From IMG/VR virus record IMGVR_UViG_3300032284_001716, positions 1 to 64,000 of that record: 64,000 nucleotides of DNA; one strand, written 5' to 3'. Source of the DNA: a virus. A program made the position numbers and the translations under genes. The notes under the pieces were generated by a model, which saw nothing but the letters and a program-made list of their open reading frames with translations, had not been told where the DNA came from and ran no database searches. This document shows, piece after piece, positions 52,510 to 61,941 of this stretch (the stretch's first letter is position 1; every line of letters begins with the position of its first letter).

Positions 52510-54057
52510 ATGGGAAAGCTGCTACCTGGTTTCAGAAAATCACTTGTTGATGAGATTCAAATTGGTATTCAAGCCAATACATCTCACTACTATGCTTTCG
52601 CTGCAAACCCCGTTCCATTCACCGGCACAATACCTACTACAAAGGGTGATGATTATGACTCTGTTTTTGGTAGTGATTGGAAGATGGTATTTGGCAAAAA
52701 GCTAAATGCTAATAATATCTTTGCTATGATTAAGAGATATGATTGGACATCTAATACGGTGTATCAATTCTATGATGATAAAAAGGATCTAAGTAACTCA
52801 CAGTTTTATGTGATTACAACACCTACTTCATCAGTCGGTTATTATAACATCTACAAGTGTATCGACAATGCTAATGGTGCACCTTCCACATCACAGCCCG
52901 ATCTAGTTCAGCCACAAAGCTTTCAGAAGTCTGACGGATATATCTGGAGATATATCAGCTCGATCGATTACGTAACATATGCCAGATATACTACAACAAT
53001 GTTCGTCCCAATTACATCAAATGCCACAATTGTAGCTAGTGCTTCTAATTATACTGGTGTTGAGAAGATTGTTGTTACCAATGCTGGTTCTGGTTATGAA
53101 ACGTGGCATAATGGTGCCATCAACGGTGTGCTTGATAGCTTTACCATTCAGATTGCAAATAATGCAGCTACAGTTGATAACTACTATACAAATAATAGCA
53201 TCTACATCTATGATGTTAACGGTGGAACGGCACAGCTTAGAAACATTGTTGCTTATAATTCAACAATTGGTCAGGGTAACTTTATTACAGTTGATGCTGC
53301 AGTTAACACCACTCTTATTACTGCCGGCTCTACACAGTATAAAATTTCTCCACAAGTATACTTTGAAACTGATGCATCTTCGAAGCCTAAGGCATATAGC
53401 ACAATAACACCGGGTAACAATACAATTGGTGCTATTACTATTGTTGATACAGGTTCAGGTCTAAGTTGGGCCAATGCACGAATCATCAGTAACTCTTCAT
53501 ATGGTACTGGCGCAACACTTCGTCCTATTGCTCCGCCCGCGGGTGGCCATGGCCGCGCACCTTCAGCTGAACTTCAATCCGCTGGTATTGGTTACTCATT
53601 TACATTCTCAAATACTGAGCTTAATACTATTTCTACTGACTTAACATACAATCAGATTGGTATCATCAGAAATCCAACATCACTTCTTCAAGATGGATCT
53701 GGTGATAGCAACGGTGTGTTCTGGTTAGCTAACACATTCAATCAAATTTTGAAGGCAAACATTAATCCAACTGGTGTTCTTTATACAGTTGGTGAGACTG
53801 TAAAAGGTAGGACTTCAAATGCCACTGGCATTGTTGTCTTCTCTAATAGTTCAGTTCTTTATCTTGCTGGCGATAAATATTTCTCAAATTTAGAGATGGT
53901 TACATCTAGTGATGGAATTAGATCCACAGCAATCACTATAAATACGTATGGGGACATCTATGCTACCGACGTATATCCGCTGTACGTCCAGAACATTGAT
54001 AACGTAACGCGCTCCAATACCCAGTCTGAGACTTTCAAGCTGATCATACAGGTTTAA
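52510..54057 (+). CDS. 8: Baseplate wedge protein gp8
   Basis: 515 aa. VDEIQIGIQANTSHYYAFAANP, then DDYDSVFGSDWKMVFGKKLNANNIFAMIKRYDWTSNTVYQFYDD and YNIYKCIDNANGAPSTSQPD, then GYIWRYISSIDYV: the gp8 signature across the first 170 residues. Longer than T4 gp8 (334 aa) through a beta-rich middle. gp8 dimers join the wedge core. A late promoter box lies near the 3' end. Confidence 0.87.
   Translation: MGKLLPGFRKSLVDEIQIGIQANTSHYYAFAANPVPFTGTIPTTKGDDYDSVFGSDWKMVFGKKLNANNIFAMIKRYDWTSNTVYQFYDDKKDLSNSQFYVITTPTSSVGYYNIYKCIDNANGAPSTSQPDLVQPQSFQKSDGYIWRYISSIDYVTYARYTTTMFVPITSNATIVASASNYTGVEKIVVTNAGSGYETWHNGAINGVLDSFTIQIANNAATVDNYYTNNSIYIYDVNGGTAQLRNIVAYNSTIGQGNFITVDAAVNTTLITAGSTQYKISPQVYFETDASSKPKAYSTITPGNNTIGAITIVDTGSGLSWANARIISNSSYGTGATLRPIAPPAGGHGRAPSAELQSAGIGYSFTFSNTELNTISTDLTYNQIGIIRNPTSLLQDGSGDSNGVFWLANTFNQILKANINPTGVLYTVGETVKGRTSNATGIVVFSNSSVLYLAGDKYFSNLEMVTSSDGIRSTAITINTYGDIYATDVYPLYVQNIDNVTRSNTQSETFKLIIQV
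53937..53944 (+). promoter_or_regulatory. Internal late promoter box TATAAATA
   Basis: Perfect TATAAATA within the last 120 bases of gp8, 122 bases before the next gene start. It could raise expression of the large structural genes downstream, or be a chance match in coding sequence. Confidence 0.4.
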
Positions 54058-54066
54058 GGATAGAAG

Positions 54067-57000
54067 ATGCCGATTAATACAGACTTAAATGTCGCCCCAT
54101 TTTTTGATGACTATGATGCAAACAATCAGTACTATCGTGTTCTGTTCCGCCCGGGCACTGCTCTTCAGGCGCGTGAGCTAACACAGATCCAGTCTATCCT
54201 ACAGAATCAGGTTGAGAGCTTTGGTAATTGGGCATTCAAGAATGGTGACATTGTTACCGGCTGTGCTATTACAGATCAGCCAGTTATTCCTTATGTCCGA
54301 CTAGCTGATAGACAAACTAACAGTTATAGTATTACGCCAGCAAATCTTGCTAATACGCGTCTAGTTAGTGCATCATCAAATCTTCAAGCTCGTATCATTC
54401 TAGGCAATCCTGGACTTGTTGGTAACTATCCTAATACTAATATCCTGTATATCCAGTATCTCAATACCGGTACTGCAAATCAGGCAACGTTCTTACCAAA
54501 TGAAACACTGAACATCTATACGATCCCTTCAAATGGGACGATTATTGCAACTGTTAACACATTCTCAAATACTACATCTAACACATATACCACTGGCAAT
54601 GCGCATGGTATCGCCGTTAGTGAAGGTATTGTGTATCTGAATGGTACGTTTGTCAAGGTTCTAAATCCTACATATGGTATTGTCAATGCCTACGGCACGT
54701 CTGCCGGTAATAACTTTGTTGGATTCCAGCTTGTCGAAACTGTTGTTACTGAGAATCAGGATCCATCACTTCTTGATAATGCGCTTGGCTATCCAAACGA
54801 GAATGCACCCGGTGCGTATCGTTTAATGTTGCAGCCAACGCTTGTTGCGATGGATCAGGCAACTGCTGCAAATACAGACGGTTTTAATCCTATTGCACAG
54901 TATAGCTTTGGTAAGCTTGTCAGTAAGCAGCAGACATTAGTAGATCTTCATTCGATCGTTGATGACGCTATCTCAACACGTATCTATGAAGAAGCCGGCA
55001 ACTACGTAGTTAACCCATTTGTTGTTGACACTATCTCTAATGCAGCAGCTCCCGATGCAGCTAATGCTGCAAACGGCTCATCTGATGCAACAAAGGTCCT
55101 TGCTCGTGTCAATCCTGGTGTAGGATATGCCCAGGGCCATAGAGTTGAACTTATCGCAACTCGCTATGCACCTGTTCGTCGTGGTAATGATACGGTATCC
55201 TATAAGTCACAGCAGATTACGTTTAACTACGGTAGCTACTTTGTACTTAATGAAGTATCTGGTGCATTCGCTTTCAGCACGGGTCAAACAGTTGACCTCT
55301 ATAATACAGTTCAACAGTCTGTTACGAATAGAACATTCGGAGGCCTATCTGTTGCGGGTACTAAGATTGGTACAGCACAGGTTCGTTGCTTCACATACAA
55401 CGCCGGCATTCCTGGTCTTAAGGATGCAACATATATCCTTCACGTATTCAACGTTCAGATGATCGCTGGTTATAATACTAACCAAGTCGTCTCCGTGTAT
55501 CTGAATGGTACACCAAAGGCTGTTGGTGACGTTGTCGGTACCGGTCTTCAGTCTGCAAGTACGAAGGATCAACTATACTCAGTTGGTGCAGTTGGCCTAA
55601 AGAATCTTAGAGACTCTGCAAATAACAATAACACTCAGTATGTGTATAGAAGCCAGAACACATCTGCAACTATGCTATCTAATGGTTATATCTCTGTCAC
55701 TATCCCTGCATCTGCAACTGGTGGTACAGACATCCTATCATATGGTAATACCGGTTCAGCCACTCTTCCATCAGTTGATGGTGCTTCTTTCATCGTCATG
55801 TCACAGGCTAATAATCAGTCTGCATCACTGACAGGTACAGTTAACGTCAGCACATCATCAAACGTTGTGACTGCATCTTCACCTATCCTATCAACAACAT
55901 TCTATCAGGGTGATCAGGTTAAGGTAGGCACTGAAATTAGAACTGTTATAACAGTTTCAAACTCAACATCGATGGTTGTTGATGCTCCTTGGTCAGTTGC
56001 AAATGCCGCTGCTAACTACTATAAGTTTATTGCAGCCGGTAAGATCATCCCCGTATATCAGGCTGGTTCAACGGGTGGTGTGTACATCATTAACACAACA
56101 AGCTTTGCGGTTGCAACTAACCTAGCGCTTGCTGGTTCAAGCGGTGTAACAGTCACTTATGATACACAAAGAACAAGCACTATACCTGCTCAAAAGGTTA
56201 TTAAGAAGAATCGCTTTGTCAAGATTCAGGCTAACACGAATCCGGCTGGTCCTCAGGGTCCATACTGCCTTGGTGTTGCCGACGTTCATCAAGTTAGTGC
56301 AATCTACGGTTCAGCTGATGGTTCATATACAACAAGCGGTGTTAACTTAACATCTGCTTTTGCATGGGACCATGGTCAGAAGGACACTCACTATGACTAT
56401 GGTAAGATTATTCCTACCGGTGGTTATAGCCCTTCAACATATCCTTATCTACTAGTTCAGCTTGACTACTTTGTTCCGAATACAACACCAGGTTCTGGCT
56501 TCTTCACTGTAGAGTCGTACGCAATCGATGATTCGAACTCTTCTAATAATAATGCAATTCAAACTAAAGATATTCCTGTCTATGTTGACGAGGGTGGTAC
56601 TACACGCTGGCTGAGAGACTATATCGATTTCCGTATCCCTGCAAACAACGTTTCAGCAGATACCGGTTCAATCGATAGCAGCAATGCTACCCAAGTTACA
56701 ACTGCAATTGCCCTAGCAACTGTCAATCCATCTAATACACTGACGCTGGCTACCGGTTCTGGCTTGATGACACCTGCTTACGGTAAGAATATGAGCGTAG
56801 ATTATACGATCTATCTGCCGCGCCAAGATCTTGTCATGATTACTGCTGACACAACGATCAAGATTAAAGAAGGTCTATCAACCGCTGCGCCACAAACTCC
56901 ATTGTCACCTGACAATGCAATGACACTTGCAGTTCTTAACATTCCTCCATATCCTTCGCTGACAACAGACCAGGTTGATTCTAACCGCCTGAATAATCAG

Positions 57001-57828
57001 CGTTCTATCAATATGGTTCGTGACACCTCAACGGCTATTACTGTTAACCTAGTTATGAACCGTCGCTATACAATGAAGGATATTGGTAAGCTTGATAATC
57101 GTATCGGCAACCTAGAGTACTATACATCTCTATCTCTTCTTGAGCAGAAGGCAAAGTCAACAAGCGTCACCGATCAGAATGGTTTAGACCGCTTTAAGAA
57201 TGGTATCTTTGTCGATCCATTTACAGACTTCAAGAATAGTGATGTAACAAACCCAGAGTATAGCATTGCCATTGATCAAAATAGAGGTCTTGCGCGTCCT
57301 AAGTTCATCACTGAGGTTATTAAGTTTGACTTCAATGCTGGGTCATCTACAAATATCCAGAAGACTTCACGCCTTCTAACACTTCCATATACCTCTAACT
57401 CGTTCATTAACCAGCCATACGCTACAAAGTATAGATCATCGGCACACGTTGCGTCTGCGTGGAACGGTACTCTGGTTCTTGCACCTGCCTATAGCAACCA
57501 TATAGATACTAACAATACAGCTTCTGTTGGTATCACTATAGATAATGCAACACCATGGCAGCAATTTGCTAACTCACCTATGGGTTCAGCGTGGGGTAGT
57601 TGGCAGACTACTTCTAATGTATCAAGCTATAGCGTACAGACAGGTACACAAGACGTCTTGAAGGTTGAGCTTGGTTATCAGTATGTGCAGAGTACTGCTC
57701 AGCAGGCTATCGATAGAGCGATTGGTCAATATCAGGCTCAAGGTTATCAGATTGGTGGAACATCAACTACATTTACCTCTGGCCATGGTGGTATTGGTTC
57801 GAACGCGTCGATAACAAAAATTAATTAA
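54067..57828 (+). CDS. Large baseplate/virion protein (DUF4815-like)
   Basis: 1253 aa. The N-terminus NTDLNVAPFFDDYDANNQYYRVLFRPGTALQARELTQIQSILQNQVESFGNWAFKNGDIVTG is the DUF4815 signature found in marine T4-like baseplate proteins. Multiple beta repeats follow; the C-terminal 200 residues have MNRRYTMKDIGKLDNRIGNLEYYTSLSLLEQKAKS and a Gln-rich end. It may play the part of T4 gp10 or another peripheral wedge/fibre attachment protein; this is inferred from position. Confidence 0.75.
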   Translation: MPINTDLNVAPFFDDYDANNQYYRVLFRPGTALQARELTQIQSILQNQVESFGNWAFKNGDIVTGCAITDQPVIPYVRLADRQTNSYSITPANLANTRLVSASSNLQARIILGNPGLVGNYPNTNILYIQYLNTGTANQATFLPNETLNIYTIPSNGTIIATVNTFSNTTSNTYTTGNAHGIAVSEGIVYLNGTFVKVLNPTYGIVNAYGTSAGNNFVGFQLVETVVTENQDPSLLDNALGYPNENAPGAYRLMLQPTLVAMDQATAANTDGFNPIAQYSFGKLVSKQQTLVDLHSIVDDAISTRIYEEAGNYVVNPFVVDTISNAAAPDAANAANGSSDATKVLARVNPGVGYAQGHRVELIATRYAPVRRGNDTVSYKSQQITFNYGSYFVLNEVSGAFAFSTGQTVDLYNTVQQSVTNRTFGGLSVAGTKIGTAQVRCFTYNAGIPGLKDATYILHVFNVQMIAGYNTNQVVSVYLNGTPKAVGDVVGTGLQSASTKDQLYSVGAVGLKNLRDSANNNNTQYVYRSQNTSATMLSNGYISVTIPASATGGTDILSYGNTGSATLPSVDGASFIVMSQANNQSASLTGTVNVSTSSNVVTASSPILSTTFYQGDQVKVGTEIRTVITVSNSTSMVVDAPWSVANAAANYYKFIAAGKIIPVYQAGSTGGVYIINTTSFAVATNLALAGSSGVTVTYDTQRTSTIPAQKVIKKNRFVKIQANTNPAGPQGPYCLGVADVHQVSAIYGSADGSYTTSGVNLTSAFAWDHGQKDTHYDYGKIIPTGGYSPSTYPYLLVQLDYFVPNTTPGSGFFTVESYAIDDSNSSNNNAIQTKDIPVYVDEGGTTRWLRDYIDFRIPANNVSADTGSIDSSNATQVTTAIALATVNPSNTLTLATGSGLMTPAYGKNMSVDYTIYLPRQDLVMITADTTIKIKEGLSTAAPQTPLSPDNAMTLAVLNIPPYPSLTTDQVDSNRLNNQRSINMVRDTSTAITVNLVMNRRYTMKDIGKLDNRIGNLEYYTSLSLLEQKAKSTSVTDQNGLDRFKNGIFVDPFTDFKNSDVTNPEYSIAIDQNRGLARPKFITEVIKFDFNAGSSTNIQKTSRLLTLPYTSNSFINQPYATKYRSSAHVASAWNGTLVLAPAYSNHIDTNNTASVGITIDNATPWQQFANSPMGSAWGSWQTTSNVSSYSVQTGTQDVLKVELGYQYVQSTAQQAIDRAIGQYQAQGYQIGGTSTTFTSGHGGIGSNASITKIN

Positions 57829-57842
57829 GTTGGAGATATAAA

Positions 57843-60524
57843 TTGAGCGCAGTTTTAAGCACATACACTACAGATGTTGAGACCTCTACTCGTAGTGGCC
57901 AACAGGTGGTTGTGGATACAAACACAACTAAGCAAAATATCGGTAATTTTGTTACTGATATTTCTCTGCAGCCATACATGGCAGCGGAGGTTATCTCCTT
58001 CTATGCTTACAATATTCGCCCAGGTGCCCGTGTCCACTGCTTCTTTGATAGTGTCAATGTTGATGCTTACTGCGCGCCGGGCGTCACATCAGTGGCTAAC
58101 ACAACATCTATCGATACCTCAACAAACGCGTCTATCGTAAAGACTGCAGACTGGGGTACTGCAATCTATGCAGACTCAGCAGGTCATGTGTTTGGTCAGT
58201 TTGCTATTCCTGGCGGAACGTTTAAGACAGGTGACCGTACATTCACAATTGCTGATACTGCTAACCTGATCCTTGGTGCCGATGCTCTTACAACTAAAGC
58301 TGCAGCAACATTCACTGCATCTAATCTAAGTGTTACTAAACAGACTGTAACACTGACGACAGTTAACCCAATTGTGTCGGTTGTCCCTGTATCACAAACA
58401 GTTGTAAACACAACCTATTCGAACACATCAATTAATCTTCCTGACATCGTTTATATCGATGCTCAGTGGGAGCCTATTGCTCAGACACTTTCTATTAACA
58501 CACCTAACGGTGAAGCTGGTGTTTATGCAGTATCACTTGACCTATACTTTAAGCAGAAGTCATCTCTTGGTAACCATGGTGTAACTGTATATCTCTGTGA
58601 GATCGCCAACGGTTATCCTGATGGCAAAAAGATTCTGCCGTTCTCAACAGTGCACTTAAATGACGCTGACATCAATATTAGCGAGGATGCATCGGTTAAG
58701 ACTACATTCGTATTTGAAGCTCCTGTTTTCCTAAACAATGGAATAGAATACGCCTTTATCTGTAAGCCTGATGCTAACGATCCGGACATTTGGGTTTATA
58801 GTGCTGCACTAGGCGACATCGATATTAAATCTGGTATTCAGGTATACAGCCAGCCAGTTCAAGGCACAGCATTCTTCGGTGCCACTATGACAGAGTGGAC
58901 CGCACTACAAACAGAATATATCAAACATACACTCAATATTGCTGTATTCACTCAGGCAAGAGGCGATGTTTATTTTAACAATTCTAACACTGACTATCTG
59001 ACAATTCAGAATATTGCTTTTAATAACTCTAATACGACGATTCTTCCGGGTGATACAGTATATCAGTCAGGCAACAGCACAGTCACAACAGTTAATACCT
59101 CAATTAAGGGAACTGTTCATGGATATGATAATACACGAAACATCCTTCGTGTTTCCGATTCTGGTGCAAACTTCTCAAATAATGCATACATCCAAGTACA
59201 TCGTTTTGCCAACTCAACACTAAGATCATCACCCGGACCCAACACATCTACACTAGTAGCTTTCGGTAATACCGGTGCAATATACAATCCTGTTGTAGAC
59301 TCTATCGTTGGTCAGTTTGCTACGATCACTCCTGCAGGTACAAGCGTAAGCTTTGACTATAAGGGTGCCAGCAACACATACCTGATTGATACTGGCAACT
59401 CAATTCCGATTACCCCTGGTATCGAAACAGATATGTTCGATAAGGAAAGAATTGTAGGTAGCGTATCGAACGAAGCATCAGCCGGTACCGGTAAGACACT
59501 GACAATGCATGCGCGCATGCAATCTGACTCTGCTCTTCTTTCACCGGTCATTGATCTTGTCAAGGCTAATAGTTTAGTTATTGCGAATCAGGTCGACCCT
59601 GTAGGTTTCATTTATAATGAGTACTATAACAATGGTACATCAAAGACAAAGTATATCTCTCAACTTGTCACTCTAGCCGCTGGTCAGGATGCACAGGATC
59701 TGCAGATCCATCTAACAGCACACCGTCCGGTCGGTACCGATATTCAGGTTTATGTTAAGTTCCTTAATAGCCAAGATCCTGAACCAATGGTTAATAAGAC
59801 TTGGACACCAATGGTTAACCTCGGTTGGAATATCTATGGCGATCCGGGCAATCCAAATGCATCCAATGAATATGTATTCCAGACATTCCCTTACTATGGT
59901 CTAACACCTACAACCGGCACTATTACTGCTAACAGCGTATTGGCTAATACAGTAACTGGCGTCAGTACTCTGTTTGGTACAGAGGTTAAGGTTGGCCAGT
60001 GGATTAACATGGCTGCAAACACAACGTACTCTGAAAATGCACGTCAGGTTGTTGCAATTGCAAGTAACACCTCAATGACTCTGAGCGCACCATTTGGTAC
60101 TAACTATGCTGCTGGTTCTTCATACTATATTGTGCCACCACCTACTACGGCTTGGAACTCAACGACATTCTCGACACTTCAGACTGGTAATATCGCTGCA
60201 AATACGACGACAAATATCATTACCGGTACAGGTACAAACTTCCTATCACTTCTACCTGGACAAACCATTAGTTTTGCACAGGATAGTGATATTATCGTTA
60301 GTATCACTAACTCTACATCTTTGGCGGTACGTACTCCGTGGTCATCAACGGTATCTGGTGCTAACATGTATCTGGTAAGCACTGGTGGTGTTTCTTATCT
60401 GAACTCTAAGAATAGCCTATACACAACATTTAATAGATTCCAAATTAAGGTTATCCTTCAATCAAACGATAGCTCTAAAGTCCCACTTATCAATGACTTA
60501 CGAGCATTGGCTATGCAGCTCTAA
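57843..60524 (+). CDS. Large virion structural protein
   Basis: 893 aa from a TTG with TTGGAGAT nearby. Beta-rich and Asn/Thr-rich; FVTDISLQPYMAAEVISFYAYNIRPGARVHCFFDSVNVDAYCAPG near the N-terminus resembles proteins that follow the DUF4815 gene in T4-like cyanophages. VYAVSLDLYFKQKSS...VTVYLCEIANGYPDGKKILPFSTV looks like a carbohydrate-binding-like sandwich. The C-terminus FNRFQIKVILQSNDSSKVPLINDLRALAMQL is also conserved in such proteins. Exact virion position unknown. Confidence 0.65.
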   Translation: MSAVLSTYTTDVETSTRSGQQVVVDTNTTKQNIGNFVTDISLQPYMAAEVISFYAYNIRPGARVHCFFDSVNVDAYCAPGVTSVANTTSIDTSTNASIVKTADWGTAIYADSAGHVFGQFAIPGGTFKTGDRTFTIADTANLILGADALTTKAAATFTASNLSVTKQTVTLTTVNPIVSVVPVSQTVVNTTYSNTSINLPDIVYIDAQWEPIAQTLSINTPNGEAGVYAVSLDLYFKQKSSLGNHGVTVYLCEIANGYPDGKKILPFSTVHLNDADINISEDASVKTTFVFEAPVFLNNGIEYAFICKPDANDPDIWVYSAALGDIDIKSGIQVYSQPVQGTAFFGATMTEWTALQTEYIKHTLNIAVFTQARGDVYFNNSNTDYLTIQNIAFNNSNTTILPGDTVYQSGNSTVTTVNTSIKGTVHGYDNTRNILRVSDSGANFSNNAYIQVHRFANSTLRSSPGPNTSTLVAFGNTGAIYNPVVDSIVGQFATITPAGTSVSFDYKGASNTYLIDTGNSIPITPGIETDMFDKERIVGSVSNEASAGTGKTLTMHARMQSDSALLSPVIDLVKANSLVIANQVDPVGFIYNEYYNNGTSKTKYISQLVTLAAGQDAQDLQIHLTAHRPVGTDIQVYVKFLNSQDPEPMVNKTWTPMVNLGWNIYGDPGNPNASNEYVFQTFPYYGLTPTTGTITANSVLANTVTGVSTLFGTEVKVGQWINMAANTTYSENARQVVAIASNTSMTLSAPFGTNYAAGSSYYIVPPPTTAWNSTTFSTLQTGNIAANTTTNIITGTGTNFLSLLPGQTISFAQDSDIIVSITNSTSLAVRTPWSSTVSGANMYLVSTGGVSYLNSKNSLYTTFNRFQIKVILQSNDSSKVPLINDLRALAMQL

Positions 60525-60525
60525 A

Positions 60526-60738
60526 ATGTCTAATAAATATGTAAAGACTGATGTTGAAGGTTTAGTTAGAGATATGCATTCAGGAGCAATCCTAAATGTG
60601 GACTACGCTGGACTCTCAGCTTATAAGAAACAAAAGAAGGCGTTTGAGACGACTCAGAATATGTCTGAAAGACTGGATAAGTTAGAAGGCGATATGGATG
60701 AGATTAAACAGATGCTACAACTGCTATTAAAAAGATAG
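60526..60738 (+). CDS. Small conserved T4-like protein with coiled-coil end
   Basis: 70 aa from ATG 60526, one base after the upstream stop. NKYVKTDVEGLVRDMHSGAILNVDYAGLSAYKKQKKAFE, then a coiled coil MSERLDKLEGDMDEIKQMLQLLLKR. The same VRDxxSGAIxNxDxxALxAYKxxK pattern occurs in small proteins among the fibre genes of marine T4-likes. Possibly a linker or assembly factor. Confidence 0.7.
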   Translation: MSNKYVKTDVEGLVRDMHSGAILNVDYAGLSAYKKQKKAFETTQNMSERLDKLEGDMDEIKQMLQLLLKR

Positions 60739-60744
60739 GCTTAA

Positions 60745-61320
60745 ATGACAGTCACAGTTCAAAATACTACGGTCACTAGTACGTTCGACTTCTGGCGAAA
60801 TCGTACTAACGAACTTGCAACTGCGATGTCGACAGTGGCTGTCACGGTCAACTCTAATACAGCTGCAGGTAATGCTGCTATCTCCGGAACGTTTACTGCT
60901 AACGTAATTAACGTTTCTAATGGTTCTAGCAATATCGTCATCTCATCACCAACCACTGCCCAGAAGACAAGTGGTCAGTATGCTCTGAATGCCAATAACT
61001 CTTGGACTTATAATCCAACGAGTAATGGTTCATTCACAACAAATGGCCCATTGATTCAGAATGTCGATAGTTTTGCTATGACCTTCAATGCTGCTGAATA
61101 TTTAATTAGTGTTGTTGATAATACAGCCAATAATTTCTATGCCTCAAAGCTTCTAGTCACCCACAATACCGGCAATAGTTTTGTGACAGAGTATGGTAGC
61201 ATCACTACTAATACAGCACTTGGTACTTTTAGCTCTGGATCTAACTCAACAGCTGTTATCCTTAGATTCACACCAACCTCTTCGAATACCACTGTTAAAT
61301 TTGCAAGGACACTTATCTAA
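60745..61320 (+). CDS. Tail fibre-associated structural protein
   Basis: 191 aa. TVTSTFDFWRNRTNELATAMSTVAVTVNSNTAAGNAAISGTFTANVINVSNGSSNIVI: the TFxxWRxRTNEL start is a common beginning of T4-like fibre proteins. The remainder is a Ser/Thr/Asn-rich beta domain. Overlaps the next gene by one base. Function in the fibre network inferred from location. Confidence 0.62.
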   Translation: MTVTVQNTTVTSTFDFWRNRTNELATAMSTVAVTVNSNTAAGNAAISGTFTANVINVSNGSSNIVISSPTTAQKTSGQYALNANNSWTYNPTSNGSFTTNGPLIQNVDSFAMTFNAAEYLISVVDNTANNFYASKLLVTHNTGNSFVTEYGSITTNTALGTFSSGSNSTAVILRFTPTSSNTTVKFARTLI

Positions 61321-61652
61321 TGGCCACTAAGGCTAATTTAGTCATTGATCAGGGGGCCACTTATAGTACTGACATCTATCTACTAGATGATAATGGCGAT
61401 TCGTTGATGCTTGGAAATTATACTGTGGCTTCTCAGATGAGAAAGTCATACACATCTTCAAACGCTATTAGCTTTTCCTGCAGTACCAACGTTATTGAAG
61501 GAACTATTACATTATCATTAACAGCTGCACAAACCGGCGCTATTACACCAGGACGTTTTGTATATGATGTAGAACTAACGGACACATATTCAAACACGGT
61601 TTCCCGTGTGGTGGAAGGTATTGTCACGGTAACACCTCAAGTAACGAGGTAA
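61320..61652 (+). CDS. Small beta-sandwich structural protein
   Basis: 110 aa. ATKANLVIDQGATYSTDIYLLDDNGDSLMLGNYTVASQMRKSYTSSNAISFSC, then TGAITPGRFVYDVELTDTYSNTVSRVVEGIVTVTPQVTR, an Ig-like beta-sandwich also used in BppU-type and T4-like baseplate accessory proteins. Probably decorates the baseplate or fibres. Confidence 0.65.
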   Translation: MATKANLVIDQGATYSTDIYLLDDNGDSLMLGNYTVASQMRKSYTSSNAISFSCSTNVIEGTITLSLTAAQTGAITPGRFVYDVELTDTYSNTVSRVVEGIVTVTPQVTR

Positions 61653-61654
61653 AT

Positions 61655-61894
61655 ATGTCCAACATAATTGTAGCCAAGGTCAATAACGGTGGTGTGATAA
61701 ACAGTCAGACACCAGTGACCATCAAGAATACTCCTACCCTGATTAGCGGTAACGCTCATCTTAGGGTTGAGCAACTAACCAATGTAGATTCAACCGGGGA
61801 AGTAGACGGGGGAACACTAATTTATAATGCTAATACGGGAACATGGTCTATACAACAGATCATAGTTACGTTCTTTGATGGTGGATCTTTCTAA
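61655..61894 (+). CDS. Small fibre-module protein
   Basis: 79 aa, starting two bases after the previous stop: NIIVAKVNNGGVINSQTPVTIKNTPTLISGNAHLRVEQLTNVDSTGEVDGGTLIYNANTGTWSIQQI, a beta-strand-rich sequence. The ending DGGxLIYNxxTxxWxxxxI...DGGSF resembles short C-terminal fibre domains. Role unknown beyond its position in the fibre operon. Confidence 0.62.
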   Translation: MSNIIVAKVNNGGVINSQTPVTIKNTPTLISGNAHLRVEQLTNVDSTGEVDGGTLIYNANTGTWSIQQIIVTFFDGGSF

Positions 61895-61904
61895 TCCTAA
61901 ATCT

Positions 61905-61912
61905 TATAAATA
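61905..61912 (+). promoter_or_regulatory. T4-type late promoter box TATAAATA
   Basis: Perfect TATAAATA in the 47-base gap before the 657-aa fibre gene, 30 bases ahead of its ATG, with AAGAGGA as Shine-Dalgarno between. Confidence 0.78.
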
Positions 61913-61941
61913 TAAGAAAATAACAAAGAGGACCACCAGTA